A stretch of DNA of 64,000 nucleotides, taken from positions 1 to 64,000 of the forward strand of contig WOZO01000041.1 of assembly GCA_011620315.1 (NCBI GenBank), read 5' to 3'. The DNA is from Sideroxydans sp. GTDB taxonomy: Bacteria > Pseudomonadota > Gammaproteobacteria > Burkholderiales > Gallionellaceae. A model generated the notes under the pieces. It was not told where the DNA came from, searched no databases, and was given only the letters and a program-made list of their open reading frames with translations. Below are positions 20,316 through 30,699 of the stretch, one piece after another. The stretch's first letter is position 1. Every line of letters begins with the position of its first letter. The translations under genes and the position numbers were made by a program.

Positions 20316-21674
20316 TTAGCTGTTGCGCCTGAACAAGGCGGGGATCTGCGCCTTGGGTTTGACGGCAGCGATGTCCGGCTTGCTGGTGGAAGGCGCAGGC
20401 TCGGTCACTTTCGGCACATACGGCTGGTCGAACCAGGGATCGTGCGCGGGCTTGCTGAGCGACGGCTTGTGGTACGCCTGACGCGGCTCGCGCGGTTCAT
20501 GCTGCGGGCGCGTTTCGCCGCGCTGCGCACGCGGCACGCTGGCCTGTTCTTTCTCGATGCTGGTCTTGATCAGTTTCTCGATCTCGACCAGATATTTCTC
20601 TTCCTCGGGCGACACCAGCGACAACGCCGTGCCCGACGCACCGGCGCGGCCGGTGCGGCCGATGCGGTGCACATAATCTTCCGCCGCGTGCGGGATCTCG
20701 TAGTTGATCACCATCGGCAAGTGGTCGATGTCCAGACCGCGCGCGGCCACGTCGGTGGCGATCAGCACGCTCACCTTGCCCTGCTTGAACGCTTCCAGCG
20801 TCTGCTGGCGTTCCGACTGGCTGCGGTCGCCGTGGATGGCATCGGCTTCGATGCCTTCGCGCTGCAACTGGCGCGTCAAACGGCTGGCGGTGAGCTTGGT
20901 CTTGGTGAACACGATCACCTGCTTGGCGTCGTCGCCCTTCAGCAGTTTTGCCAGCAGCGCGTGCTTGTCTTCGCTCGGCACCAGATAGACTTTTTGCTTG
21001 ATGTTGTCCGAGGTCGCGTTGCTGCGCGCCACTTCGATCAGGCTCGGGTAGATGAGGAAATCTTCCGAGAGTTTTTTGATGTCGTCGGAGAAGGTGGCGG
21101 AGAACATCAGGCTCTGGCGGCGGCGCGGCAACAGCGCAAGGATGCGTTTCAGCGCGGGCATGAAGCCCATATCCAGCATGCGGTCGGCTTCGTCCAGCAC
21201 CAGCATCTGCACCTGGTTCAGCAGCACGGTCTTCTGTTCGATGTGGTCCAGCAATCGTCCCGGTGTCGCCACCAGTATCTCCACGCCGGTCTTCAGATGC
21301 GGTGTCTGCGTCTTGATGTCGACCCCGCCGTACACCACCAGCGAACGCAGGCTGGTGTACTTGGCATACATCTTCACACTCTCTTCGACCTGCACCGCCA
21401 GCTCGCGCGTCGGCACCAAAATCAATGCGCGCACCGGATGCTTGGCCGGCGAAGTGCTGGCGCTGGCGTGCGGCAGCAACTGCTGCAACATCGGCAGCGC
21501 GAACGCGGCAGTCTTGCCGGTGCCGGTCTGCGCGCCCGCCATCAAATCTTCACCGCTGAGCACCACCGGAATGGCCTGCGCCTGGATCGGCGTGGGTGTG
21601 CTGTATCCGGCTTCGGTGAGGGCTTTGAGGATCTCGGGCGCGAGCTTCAGGTCGGCAAAACTGACAGTGTTCAA
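20316..21674 (-). CDS. rhlE: DEAD-box RNA helicase, RhlE-like (copy 1)
   Basis: DEAD-box motifs ([35 protein letters not shown]). Probable TTG start at 21674 (LNTVSFADLKLAPEI); the track ORF extends to 22016. Confidence 0.9.
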   Translation of the reverse strand: MNTVSFADLKLAPEILKALTEAGYSTPTPIQAQAIPVVLSGEDLMAGAQTGTGKTAAFALPMLQQLLPHASASTSPAKHPVRALILVPTRELAVQVEESVKMYAKYTSLRSLVVYGGVDIKTQTPHLKTGVEILVATPGRLLDHIEQKTVLLNQVQMLVLDEADRMLDMGFMPALKRILALLPRRRQSLMFSATFSDDIKKLSEDFLIYPSLIEVARSNATSDNIKQKVYLVPSEDKHALLAKLLKGDDAKQVIVFTKTKLTASRLTRQLQREGIEADAIHGDRSQSERQQTLEAFKQGKVSVLIATDVAARGLDIDHLPMVINYEIPHAAEDYVHRIGRTGRAGASGTALSLVSPEEEKYLVEIEKLIKTSIEKEQASVPRAQRGETRPQHEPREPRQAYHKPSLSKPAHDPWFDQPYVPKVTEPAPSTSKPDIAAVKPKAQIPALFRRNS

Positions 21675-21837
21675 TGTAAAGGTCTCTTGGATCGTGGTCG
21701 GAAAAGTGGAGGCATTATACGCGCCCTCGGCGCGATCCCCCCCCCGGCTTAGCCGAGTCTCTGTTCCAGAGCCGGAAACTGTTTCAACCTCTCTTAAAAC
21801 CCACCTCGACACGTGGCTCGGAGCGCCCATACCGCGG

Positions 21838-21858
21838 AGCGGTTTAGTCCTTGGCCGA
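21838..21858. repeat. 21-bp exact repeat, copy 2 (agcggtttagtccttggccga)
   Basis: Identical to 11207-11227. Confidence 0.85.
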
Positions 21859-21924
21859 GCAGCAGAAGTTATCGACACAAATACTCGCGACCGCCCTGCC
21901 CTCGCCGCTCCTACACAATCCCGC

Positions 21925-23274
<1,350 letters not shown>

Positions 23275-23322
23275 GAACAACCTCCTCTGCTTTCAGTATG
23301 GTTTTGTCGTTCCCGCCCTGCG

Positions 23323-23862
23323 TCAGCCGCGCACCGGCTCCAGCGTCGCGTCCAGATTGAGGCTGTCGCAGTAATCGAGGAAATCGCCGCGCAGCGTGGC
23401 GATGTGCATCTTGGCCGGGATGCCGACCGTCATCATCACGGATAAGGTTGTCGAGCCGGTATGCGGCGCGGGATAGGTGCTAGTCTGCAGCTCTTCGATG
23501 TTGATGCCGCGGCGCGCGAAGAACGCGGCGAGGTTGCGCACGATGCCGGGATGATCCGGCGTGACGAGCTCGACGCTGTAGGGGATGGCGGGCTCGGCGC
23601 GCTTGCCGGTGCGTTCGTGATGCAGTGTCAGCGCGAGCGATGCACCGAGCGCATCCAGTTGCCCTTCCAGTTTGGAGAGCGCATGCCAGGGGCCGGTGGC
23701 GAGGATGACGATGATGCATTGCCCGCCCAGCACGGACATGCGGCTCTCTTCGATGTTGCATCCGCTGTCGGTGATGCCGCCGCTGAGCCGTTCGACCAGA
23801 CCGGTGCGGTCCGGGCCTGCGGCGTTGATGACCAGATGGGTATTCTCTATCTCGGATTGCAT
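23323..23862 (-). CDS. gcvR: Glycine cleavage system transcriptional repressor-like protein (tandem ACT domains)
   Basis: 179 aa. LVINAAGPDRTGLVERLSGGITDSGCNIEESRMSVLGG and VELVTPDHPGIVRNLAAFFARRGINIEEL. Confidence 0.87.
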   Translation of the reverse strand: MQSEIENTHLVINAAGPDRTGLVERLSGGITDSGCNIEESRMSVLGGQCIIVILATGPWHALSKLEGQLDALGASLALTLHHERTGKRAEPAIPYSVELVTPDHPGIVRNLAAFFARRGINIEELQTSTYPAPHTGSTTLSVMMTVGIPAKMHIATLRGDFLDYCDSLNLDATLEPVRG

Positions 23863-23929
23863 GTTTGGGTGACCGTCGTTGTGCGTGGAATGTGCAGGTA
23901 TTTTAGCGCCTGAGTGTGCCGAAGTGGCC

Positions 23930-24316
23930 TTACTGGATGTCGCCGTCCACGTAGAACCAGCGCCCCGCTTCTTGCACGAAGCGACTGACCTCGTGCAGGC
24001 GATGCGCGCGCCCGTTCAACTTGTAGCGCGCGACGAATTCGACGGTGACGTGTTCGGCGTCTTGTTGTGCATGGCGTTTCACTTCGAGGCCGATCCACTT
24101 GGTTGGCGCTTCATCTGCCAGTCCTAATGCTGTCGGACGTGTGGAGGGATGCCAGCTTGCCAGCAGGTAATCTTCCTTGAGTAGGGTGTAGGCGCTGTAG
24201 CGCGAGCGCATGAGGGCTTCGGCGCTGGATGCGGCTGCACCGCCTTCGATGTAGCGGGCACAGCATTCAGCGTAGGGTTTTGCGCTGCCGCAGGGACAGG
24301 CGATCAGTTTTGCCAC
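23930..24316 (-). CDS. YchJ-like (UPF0225/SEC-C) protein
   Basis: GTG start at 24316, in frame with track ORF 23930..24772. CPCGSAKPYAECCARYIEG...SAEALMRSRYSAY. Confidence 0.88.
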   Translation of the reverse strand: MAKLIACPCGSAKPYAECCARYIEGGAAASSAEALMRSRYSAYTLLKEDYLLASWHPSTRPTALGLADEAPTKWIGLEVKRHAQQDAEHVTVEFVARYKLNGRAHRLHEVSRFVQEAGRWFYVDGDIQ

Positions 24317-25284
24317 AGCGGCGGTTCTTCCATCAGGGCGATCTGCTCGCGCAGTTCGAGGATGCGGTTCTGCCAGTAGATCTGCGTGTTGAACCAGGGA
24401 AAGGCTTGCTTGAAGGCGATGTCGTCCCAGCGGCGCGCGAGCCATGCGGAGTAATGGATGAGACGCAAGGTGCGCAGGCCTTCGATGAGATGCAGTTCGC
24501 GTGCATCGAATTCGCAGAAGTCTTCGTAACCGGCCAGCACGTCGCCCATCTGCCGCACGCGGTCTTCGCGTTCGCCGGAGAGCAGCATCCACAGGTCCTG
24601 CACCGCCGGCCCCATGCGGCTGTCGTCGAAGTCGACGAAGTGCGGGCCTTCGTCTGTCCACAGCACGTTGCCCGCGTGGCAGTCGCCGTGCAGGCGTAAT
24701 CGCTTCACATCGCCTGCCCTGTCGAAACAGTGGCGCACACCGTCCAGCGCCTGTTGCGACACAGTGCGCCATGCGTCGAGGATGTCGGGCGGGATGAAGT
24801 CATTGGCCAGCAGATATTCGCGCGGCTCGGTGCCGAAGCTGTCGATATTCAGGGTCGGCCTGTGCTGGAAATCCTTGATCGCGCCGACGGCATGGATGCG
24901 CCCCAAGAAGCGGCCCAGCCATTCCAGCGTGTCGCGGTCTTCCAGTTCCGGGGCGCGGCCGCCGTGCTTGGCGAATACCGAGAAACGGAAGCCATCGAAG
25001 TGATGCAAGGTGCTGCCGTTGATGGTCGAGGCGGGTACCACGGGGATCTCGCGTTCGACCAGTGCCTGCACGAAGGCATGCTCTTCGAGGATGGCCGCAT
25101 CAGTCCAGCGCGCGGGACGGTAGAACTTGGCGACCAGCGGTGCGCCCTCATCCATGCCGACCTGATACACGCGGTTCTCGTAGCTGTTGAGCGCGAGCAG
25201 ACGCCCGTCGCAACGCAGGCCGATACTCTCCAGCGCGTTGAGTACGCAGTCGGGGGTGAGTTGCGAATAGTCGGGGGGGGTCAT
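24304..25284 (-). CDS. srkA: Stress response kinase A (SrkA/RdoA)
   Basis: 326 aa. LNSYENRVYQVG, LRLHGDCHAGNVLW, FVDFDDSRMGPAVQDLWMLL. Confidence 0.93.
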   Translation of the reverse strand: MTPPDYSQLTPDCVLNALESIGLRCDGRLLALNSYENRVYQVGMDEGAPLVAKFYRPARWTDAAILEEHAFVQALVEREIPVVPASTINGSTLHHFDGFRFSVFAKHGGRAPELEDRDTLEWLGRFLGRIHAVGAIKDFQHRPTLNIDSFGTEPREYLLANDFIPPDILDAWRTVSQQALDGVRHCFDRAGDVKRLRLHGDCHAGNVLWTDEGPHFVDFDDSRMGPAVQDLWMLLSGEREDRVRQMGDVLAGYEDFCEFDARELHLIEGLRTLRLIHYSAWLARRWDDIAFKQAFPWFNTQIYWQNRILELREQIALMEEPPLWQN

Positions 25285-25310
25285 GGATCAAGGATACCGT
25301 CATTCATCCA

Positions 25311-25985
25311 TCACAACTCCGAAATCACCTGCTCCATCGGGAAGCGTGATTTCGGCAGATCGGCGTTGAAGTCTTCTGCGCTGCGATAACCCAGTGCGGC
25401 GATCACCACACTGGTCAGGCCTTGCTCACGCAGGCCGAGTTCTTCGTTGAGGATGCGTTGATCGAATCCTTCAATCGGTGTGGCGTCGATCTCGAGTGCG
25501 GCAGCGCCCAGCAGCAGGGTGCCGAGGGCGAGGTACACCTGTTTCTCCATCCAGTGCTGCGTGTCTTTGAAGTCGTAGCGGTGCAGGCCGGTGTAGAAAC
25601 TGCGGCCCTTGTTTTGCGCCACCTTGTTCTCCGGCGTGGGATAGCGTCCGTCGGCATCTTCCTGCGCGAGCAGGCTGGCGAGGTGGGCGTCATCCATGGT
25701 GGTGCGGGCGCAGAACACAACGACGTGGGAGGCGTTGAGTATCTTGGGGCCGTTTGCTGCGTAAGCGCCTTGCTGTGCGGCCTTCGCGATGCGCGCCTTG
25801 CCTGCGTCGCTGGCGGCGATGATGAAGTGCCAGGGCTGCGAGTTGATCGACGAGGGCGAGCACCTGAGCAGGGTCTTGAGTTGCTCGACCTGCGCGGCGG
25901 GGATCTTGCGGGTGGGATCGTAGGCTTTGCAGGTGTGGCGGTTCAGGGCGATGCGGGCGATGTCCATGCGTGTCTCCAGGTTCAA
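25311..25985 (-). CDS. Nitroreductase family protein (NfsB-like)
   Basis: 224 aa. LNRHTCKAYDPTRKI, LLRCSPSSINSQPWHFIIA, LGTLLLGAAALEIDATPIEGFD. Confidence 0.92.
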   Translation of the reverse strand: MNLETRMDIARIALNRHTCKAYDPTRKIPAAQVEQLKTLLRCSPSSINSQPWHFIIAASDAGKARIAKAAQQGAYAANGPKILNASHVVVFCARTTMDDAHLASLLAQEDADGRYPTPENKVAQNKGRSFYTGLHRYDFKDTQHWMEKQVYLALGTLLLGAAALEIDATPIEGFDQRILNEELGLREQGLTSVVIAALGYRSAEDFNADLPKSRFPMEQVISEL

Positions 25986-26026
25986 GATAAGCTGATGGCC
26001 AGTGGTCGGGCAGGATTATGCCTGAA

Positions 26027-26599
26027 TCACTTTTTGCTTCTTTGCACTTCCGCCAGACCTAACGCATCCCATCCTTCATGGCCCAGCTTGCGCATGGTCT
26101 CCATGTTCTTCTCGAAGATCATTTCGGCCTCGGGGAAAGCGGCCACGGCTTCGTCGATGCTGTCTTCGCGTATCAGGTGCAACGTGGGATACGACGAGCG
26201 GTTGGTGTAGTTGGTGATGTCGTCCGCTTCGGTATCGGCGAACTGGTAGTCGGGGTGCATGCTGGCGACTTGCAGTTCTCCCGCCAGGTCGATCTCCTCC
26301 AGCGCGACATCCACCACGGCGAGGAAGTCGTTGTAGTCGAGGAAGTCGGTCAGCACCTGCGGATGGATCAGCAGTGTGGTGTCGATCTTGTCGCGCGGCG
26401 TCTCGGCCAGCAGCTCAAGTTCGCGCAACACATCGACCAGCAGTTCATCCGGCGTTTGTGCGGCGCTCACGAAGTAGCGTATCTGTTTCTTGACGTGCAC
26501 GCCCTTGGCGAACGGGCACAGGTTAAGACCGATGACGGCCTTCTCCAGCCACAGCGTGGTGTCGGCGATTGCTTGTTCGTTGGTAACTGATGTGTTCAT
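26027..26599 (-). CDS. DUF1415 family protein
   Basis: 190 aa. LWLEKAVIGLNLCPFAKGV and NYTNRSSYPTLHLIRE. Confidence 0.87.
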   Translation of the reverse strand: MNTSVTNEQAIADTTLWLEKAVIGLNLCPFAKGVHVKKQIRYFVSAAQTPDELLVDVLRELELLAETPRDKIDTTLLIHPQVLTDFLDYNDFLAVVDVALEEIDLAGELQVASMHPDYQFADTEADDITNYTNRSSYPTLHLIREDSIDEAVAAFPEAEMIFEKNMETMRKLGHEGWDALGLAEVQRSKK

Positions 26600-26617
26600 T
26601 CAAGCACTCCTCCAAAC

Positions 26618-26710
26618 CGTTCGTCCCGAGTAGGCGAAGCCGTATCGAGGGATTCCGATGCCAAAGCATCGGATGGTTCGATACGGCCTGCGGCCTACTC
26701 ACCACGAACG
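26618..26710. repeat. 93-bp hairpin/palindromic intergenic repeat
   Basis: cgttcgt..gagtaggc..gccgtatcga pairs with tcgatacggc..gcctactc..acgaacg; internal ccgatgccaaagcatcgg stem. Confidence 0.85.
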
Positions 26711-26722
26711 GGCAGTTATTGT

Positions 26723-28075
26723 TTATCGGCCACGCCCACCGGAACGGTGCTGTGCACCAGATGGTGCACTACCACGCCCTGCACCACCCGCCGGCTTGGC
26801 GCCACCTGTGCGCGGAGCGCCGCCAGCGCGAGCTTGCCCACCGCCGCTGCGCGGTGCGGACTGGCTACGACCCTGACCCTGACCGCGCCCTTGACCTTGA
26901 CCGCGATTCGAACCGTTCAGGATAGGCTCGGCCTTGATGCGCGGATCGACATCGAAGCCCGGCACGTTGACCACGGGGATCTCGCGCTTGATGAGGCGCT
27001 CGATGTCGCGCAGCAGCTTGTGTTCGTCGACGCACACCAGCGAGCTGGCTTCGCCTTCGCTACCGGCGCGGCCGGTGCGGCCGATGCGGTGCACATAGTC
27101 TTCCGCCACGTTGGGCAGTTCGAAGTTGACCACGTGCGGCAGTTCGATGATATCGATACCGCGCGCGGCGATGTCGGTCGCCACCAGCACTTGCAGTTTG
27201 GCGGTCTTGAACTCGGCCAATGCGCGGGTGCGTGCGGCCTGGCTCTTGTTGCCGTGGATCGCCATGGCGGGGATGCCGTCCTTGTCGAGCTGCTCGGCCA
27301 AACGGTTCGCGCCGTGTTTGGTGCGCGTGAACACCAACACCTGGAACCAGTTGTTCTCTTTGATGAGGTGGGTGAGCAGTTCGCGTTTGCGTTCGCGGTC
27401 AACCGGATACACGCGCTGTTCGATCAGTTCGTTGGCCTGATTGCGGCGCGCAACTTCGATCAGTGCGGGGTTGGTCAGCAGACCATCGGCCAATATCTTG
27501 ATCTCGTCGGAGAAGGTGGCGGAGAACAGCAGGTTCTGGCGCTGTTTCGGCAACACGGCGAGGATCTTCTTGATGTCTCGGATGAAGCCCATGTCCAGCA
27601 TGCGGTCGGCTTCGTCCAGCACCAGGATCTCGACTTGAGACAGGTTCACGGTCTTCTGCTGCAGGTGATCGAGCAGACGGCCCGGCGTTGCGACGAGGAT
27701 GTCGACGCGGCCGTGCAGCTGCTTGATCTGCGGATTGATGTTGACACCGCCGAACATCATCATGGATTTGAGTGGCAGATGTTTGCCGTACAGGCGCACG
27801 CTCTCTTCCACTTGCGCGGCGAGTTCGCGGGTGGGGGTCAGCACCAGTGCGCGGATGGGTGCCTTGCCGGCGACATTCTTTTCCATCAGGCGTTGCAGCA
27901 GCGGCAGTGTGAAGCCAGCGGTCTTGCCGGTGCCGGTCTGCGCGCCGCCCATCAGGTCACCGCCTTTGAGAATGACAGGGATGGCTTGGGCTTGAATGGG
28001 GGTAGGTTCGGTATAACCGCGCTCGGTGACGGCGCGGACGAGTTCATCGGACAGGCCGAGGGATGCGAATGACAT
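26723..28075 (-). CDS. rhlE: DEAD-box RNA helicase, RhlE-like (copy 2)
   Basis: 450 aa. [37 protein letters not shown] motifs; [17 protein letters not shown]-rich tail. Confidence 0.93.
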   Translation of the reverse strand: MSFASLGLSDELVRAVTERGYTEPTPIQAQAIPVILKGGDLMGGAQTGTGKTAGFTLPLLQRLMEKNVAGKAPIRALVLTPTRELAAQVEESVRLYGKHLPLKSMMMFGGVNINPQIKQLHGRVDILVATPGRLLDHLQQKTVNLSQVEILVLDEADRMLDMGFIRDIKKILAVLPKQRQNLLFSATFSDEIKILADGLLTNPALIEVARRNQANELIEQRVYPVDRERKRELLTHLIKENNWFQVLVFTRTKHGANRLAEQLDKDGIPAMAIHGNKSQAARTRALAEFKTAKLQVLVATDIAARGIDIIELPHVVNFELPNVAEDYVHRIGRTGRAGSEGEASSLVCVDEHKLLRDIERLIKREIPVVNVPGFDVDPRIKAEPILNGSNRGQGQGRGQGQGRSQSAPRSGGGQARAGGAPRTGGAKPAGGAGRGSAPSGAQHRSGGRGR

Positions 28076-28344
28076 AGTTGTGCTTTCTTATTGGTACAAA
28101 CGGCCTGTCGCCCTGATCGGGCGCCAGTCTGAGGCTGAATGAAGTGGGTGTTGCAAACCGGAATCGGCGGCAATCACCAGACTGAAACGAGATTGCGGCA
28201 CGCAGTGTAACAGAAGCGGGCATTTCTCAATGGATCAATTCCCGTCACCAGTGTTTGCCAATAACCGCATGCTTTAGGTTGTAGAAATGTGCCACGTTTT
28301 TATGCATTATCCGTTCCGCGCCTATCGCTCACTCAACACAGGAA

Positions 28345-29196
28345 ATGCAGATGAACTCCGAATTGTCGCTCTCCGCCACCGAACAAACCCTGAACGGCAT
28401 CTTCATCCCGCCGTGCCCGACAATGCTGAACGAGCTCATGCGCGAGATCAAACATCCGGAAGCCAGCATGGAAAAGATCGCGCAGCTGATCAGCAGGGAT
28501 GCCGGGATGCTGGCACCGTTGTTGAAATTGGCGAACTCTCCCTTCATCGGTTTGAGAACGAAAGTGACCTCGGTGTTCCAAGCGGCCAATGTGCTCGGCC
28601 TCAAGAACATCGTGAATCTGGTGCACAACATCGCGCTGCGCCAAAGTCTCGGCGACGATGGCCCGAAGTTCGACAAATTCTGGGAGCGTTCCAGCATCGC
28701 GGCCAGTGTCGCCGAAAGAATGGCCGCCAGATTCCCCACACTATCGCGCGAGGAAAGTTATCTCGCGGCACTGTTCCACGACTGCGGCATCCCGGTGCTA
28801 ATGCAGAAGTTTCCGCACTATCGGGAAACACTCATGGCACAGGGCGCAAAAGGCGTCCCGCTCTGCCACATTGAAGACACACACTTCTCCACCAACCACG
28901 CCGTGGTCGGCAACATGCTCACGCGTTCATGGGCTTTGCCCGCCCGCGTCTGTACCGCCATCCGCCTGCACCATGATCCGGAGGTCTTTACCTCGCCGAC
29001 CGACCATACCGGCGAGGATGTGCGCGACTTGGTCGGCTTGATACACATGTCCGAATGCGTGACCGACGAACATCTGCATGTGCGCGACAAGGAATGGGAT
29101 ACGCACGGCACGCATGTGCTGGCGCACTTCGAGATGACGGAGCAGGAATTCAACGAATTGAAATGGGACATGCTGGCTTTCCTGAACGGCGAGTAA
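28345..29196 (+). CDS. HDOD domain protein
   Basis: 283 aa. FIPPCPTMLNELMREIKHPEASMEKIAQLISRDAGMLAPLLKLANSPF...AALFHDCGIPVLMQKFP. Confidence 0.9.
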   Translation: MQMNSELSLSATEQTLNGIFIPPCPTMLNELMREIKHPEASMEKIAQLISRDAGMLAPLLKLANSPFIGLRTKVTSVFQAANVLGLKNIVNLVHNIALRQSLGDDGPKFDKFWERSSIAASVAERMAARFPTLSREESYLAALFHDCGIPVLMQKFPHYRETLMAQGAKGVPLCHIEDTHFSTNHAVVGNMLTRSWALPARVCTAIRLHHDPEVFTSPTDHTGEDVRDLVGLIHMSECVTDEHLHVRDKEWDTHGTHVLAHFEMTEQEFNELKWDMLAFLNGE

Positions 29197-29218
29197 GCGC
29201 CAGCGGCCCCCTGAATGC

Positions 29219-29253
29219 ACAAAGGCCAAGCCGGATTCCGGCTTGGCCTTTGT
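29219..29253 (+). terminator. Strong hairpin downstream of the HDOD gene
   Basis: acaaaggccaagccgg-att-ccggcttggcctttgt, perfect 16-bp stem 23 bp after the stop codon. Confidence 0.75.
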
Positions 29254-29387
29254 GTTTCGAACGAAGCACCGACGTTACACGTTAAAGAGGAAGAACAAGC
29301 TGCGCGCAGCATAAATGCTTGATGTCGTAGCTTGTCCGCTCATTTCGTACCCGCTTTCATAGCCGCTTTTGAAAATCCGCCACTGCC

Positions 29388-29708
29388 TCAGACATGGGCG
29401 ATTTCTGCGTGCAGCTTCAGGCCCAAGGCACGAATCACCTTCATGATGGTGCCGAATTCTGGGTTTCCCTTGGCCGACAGGGCTTGATACAGCCCTTCAC
29501 GCGACAGGCCTGTTTCACGGGCGAGTTGGCTCATGCCTCGCGCGCGTGCAATGTCGCCCAGCGCGGCGCGAATCAGGCTCCCGTCGCCGGGGTCTTCCTC
29601 AAGGCACGCCTCGAAATACAGCGCGGCATCCTCATCGTTCTTGATGGTGTCGGCTGCATCCCAACGGCTGAACCCTTCGGGGATATTGATGGTGAGAGGT
29701 TCGTTCAT
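29388..29708 (-). CDS. Type II antitoxin, HTH addiction-module antidote (COG3636/HigA-like)
   Basis: 106 aa. AADTIKNDEDAALYFEACLEEDPGDGSLIRAALGDIARARGMSQLARETGLSREGLYQALSAKGNPEFGTI. Confidence 0.92.
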   Translation of the reverse strand: MNEPLTINIPEGFSRWDAADTIKNDEDAALYFEACLEEDPGDGSLIRAALGDIARARGMSQLARETGLSREGLYQALSAKGNPEFGTIMKVIRALGLKLHAEIAHV

Positions 29709-29711
29709 GGT

Positions 29712-30008
29712 TCACTCCTTCCAACGTTTGGCGAGGTTGATCGCCCGTTCGATGTCGGCATCCTGCTTGCGCTTGTCACCGCCACACAGCAGCACCACGA
29801 CGGTATTGCCGCGCCGGATGAAATACAGGCGGTAGCTTGGGCCAACGTCAATTCGCATTTCCGAGACCCCATCGCGCAGTGGCTTCCAGTCGCCCAAGCT
29901 GCCTTGCTCGGCAAGACGGATGCGGGCAGATACACGGGCGCGGGCGATCTTGTCGCGCAAGCCGTCATGCCATACCTTGAACTCGTCGCTCTGGATAATC
30001 TCGAACAT
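29712..30008 (-). CDS. Type II toxin, RelE/ParE superfamily (COG3657-like)
   Basis: 98 aa. FKVWHDGLRDKIARARVSARIRLAEQGSLGDWKPLRDGVSEMRIDVGPSYRLYFIRRGNTVVVLLCGGDKRKQDADIERA. Confidence 0.92.
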   Translation of the reverse strand: MFEIIQSDEFKVWHDGLRDKIARARVSARIRLAEQGSLGDWKPLRDGVSEMRIDVGPSYRLYFIRRGNTVVVLLCGGDKRKQDADIERAINLAKRWKE

Positions 30009-30064
30009 GAGCTATTGTGAGCTATGATTTACATTATTGTCAATCATGACCTACAGTGTTCGCA

Positions 30065-30274
30065 TCACTTCCCGGCCTTCAGCACCGCCCGGTTGATCTT
30101 GTCGGCCTGCACCAACGATCCACAGCAGGGGCAGGCTTCCATCGCCCCCTTCGCTTCCTCGCGCCGGATTGCTGCATACAAGGTCGTTGGTGTTATCCCG
30201 ACTTCTTTTGCGGCAGCGTATGGCGTCAGCCCTTTCTCGCGCATCATGCGCAGCGCATCCTGTGTTTTGCTCAT
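30065..30274 (-). CDS. Small HTH protein with C-terminal CPxCG zinc-knuckle-like motif
   Basis: 69 aa. LTPYAAAKEVGITPTTLYAAI (HTH) and ACPCCGSLV. Confidence 0.65.
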   Translation of the reverse strand: MSKTQDALRMMREKGLTPYAAAKEVGITPTTLYAAIRREEAKGAMEACPCCGSLVQADKINRAVLKAGK

Positions 30275-30308
30275 GCTCGAAACTCCTTGTGAATTGCCGA
30301 AACTATAG

Positions 30309-30350
30309 CACTCTATAAAGTGCTTTTCGCTGCATTATATAGCGCTCTAT
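30309..30350. promoter_or_regulatory. Palindromic operator-like repeats and -10-like box upstream of the small HTH gene
   Basis: agcactctataaagtgct (30309-30326) and tatagcgctcta. The minus strand shows repeated tagagNGCta half-sites and TATAAT. Confidence 0.45.
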
Positions 30351-30699
30351 GGTGCGTTCAACGGGGAGCTATTCCGCTCTCTGGAAAAGTGAAGTCCGCC
30401 AGTGTCGGCGCGCCGCCTGGCATCCAGTCACCAACTATGAATCCTTGGAGGTAAACTTGCTCCCTTCGGCATTTGCCGCCGAATTGAAGTCTGGTCTGCC
30501 GGAGGCCCAAAAACCAAAAATGGTTACGCAATAACGCATTTCTTCATGGACTTCGATAAGATCGTCTGAAATCAACTGTTTCATGCTTAAATTAGCGTCC
30601 TTAAATCATGCGCTATCCGTCCGAAAATCAAAGCCGCTTTACTACGAGACGCCCAACAACTGGGCAGATCACACGCGTTGATCCGCGCCCCACAGGCTG

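Noticed and set aside
30535-30699. Possible gene remnant on the minus strand (MKQLISDDLIEVHEEMRYCVTIFGFWASGRPDF...)
   Set aside because: Only a vague similarity to LOG/Rossmann-type TIFGSAR motifs; too short and ambiguous to annotate.
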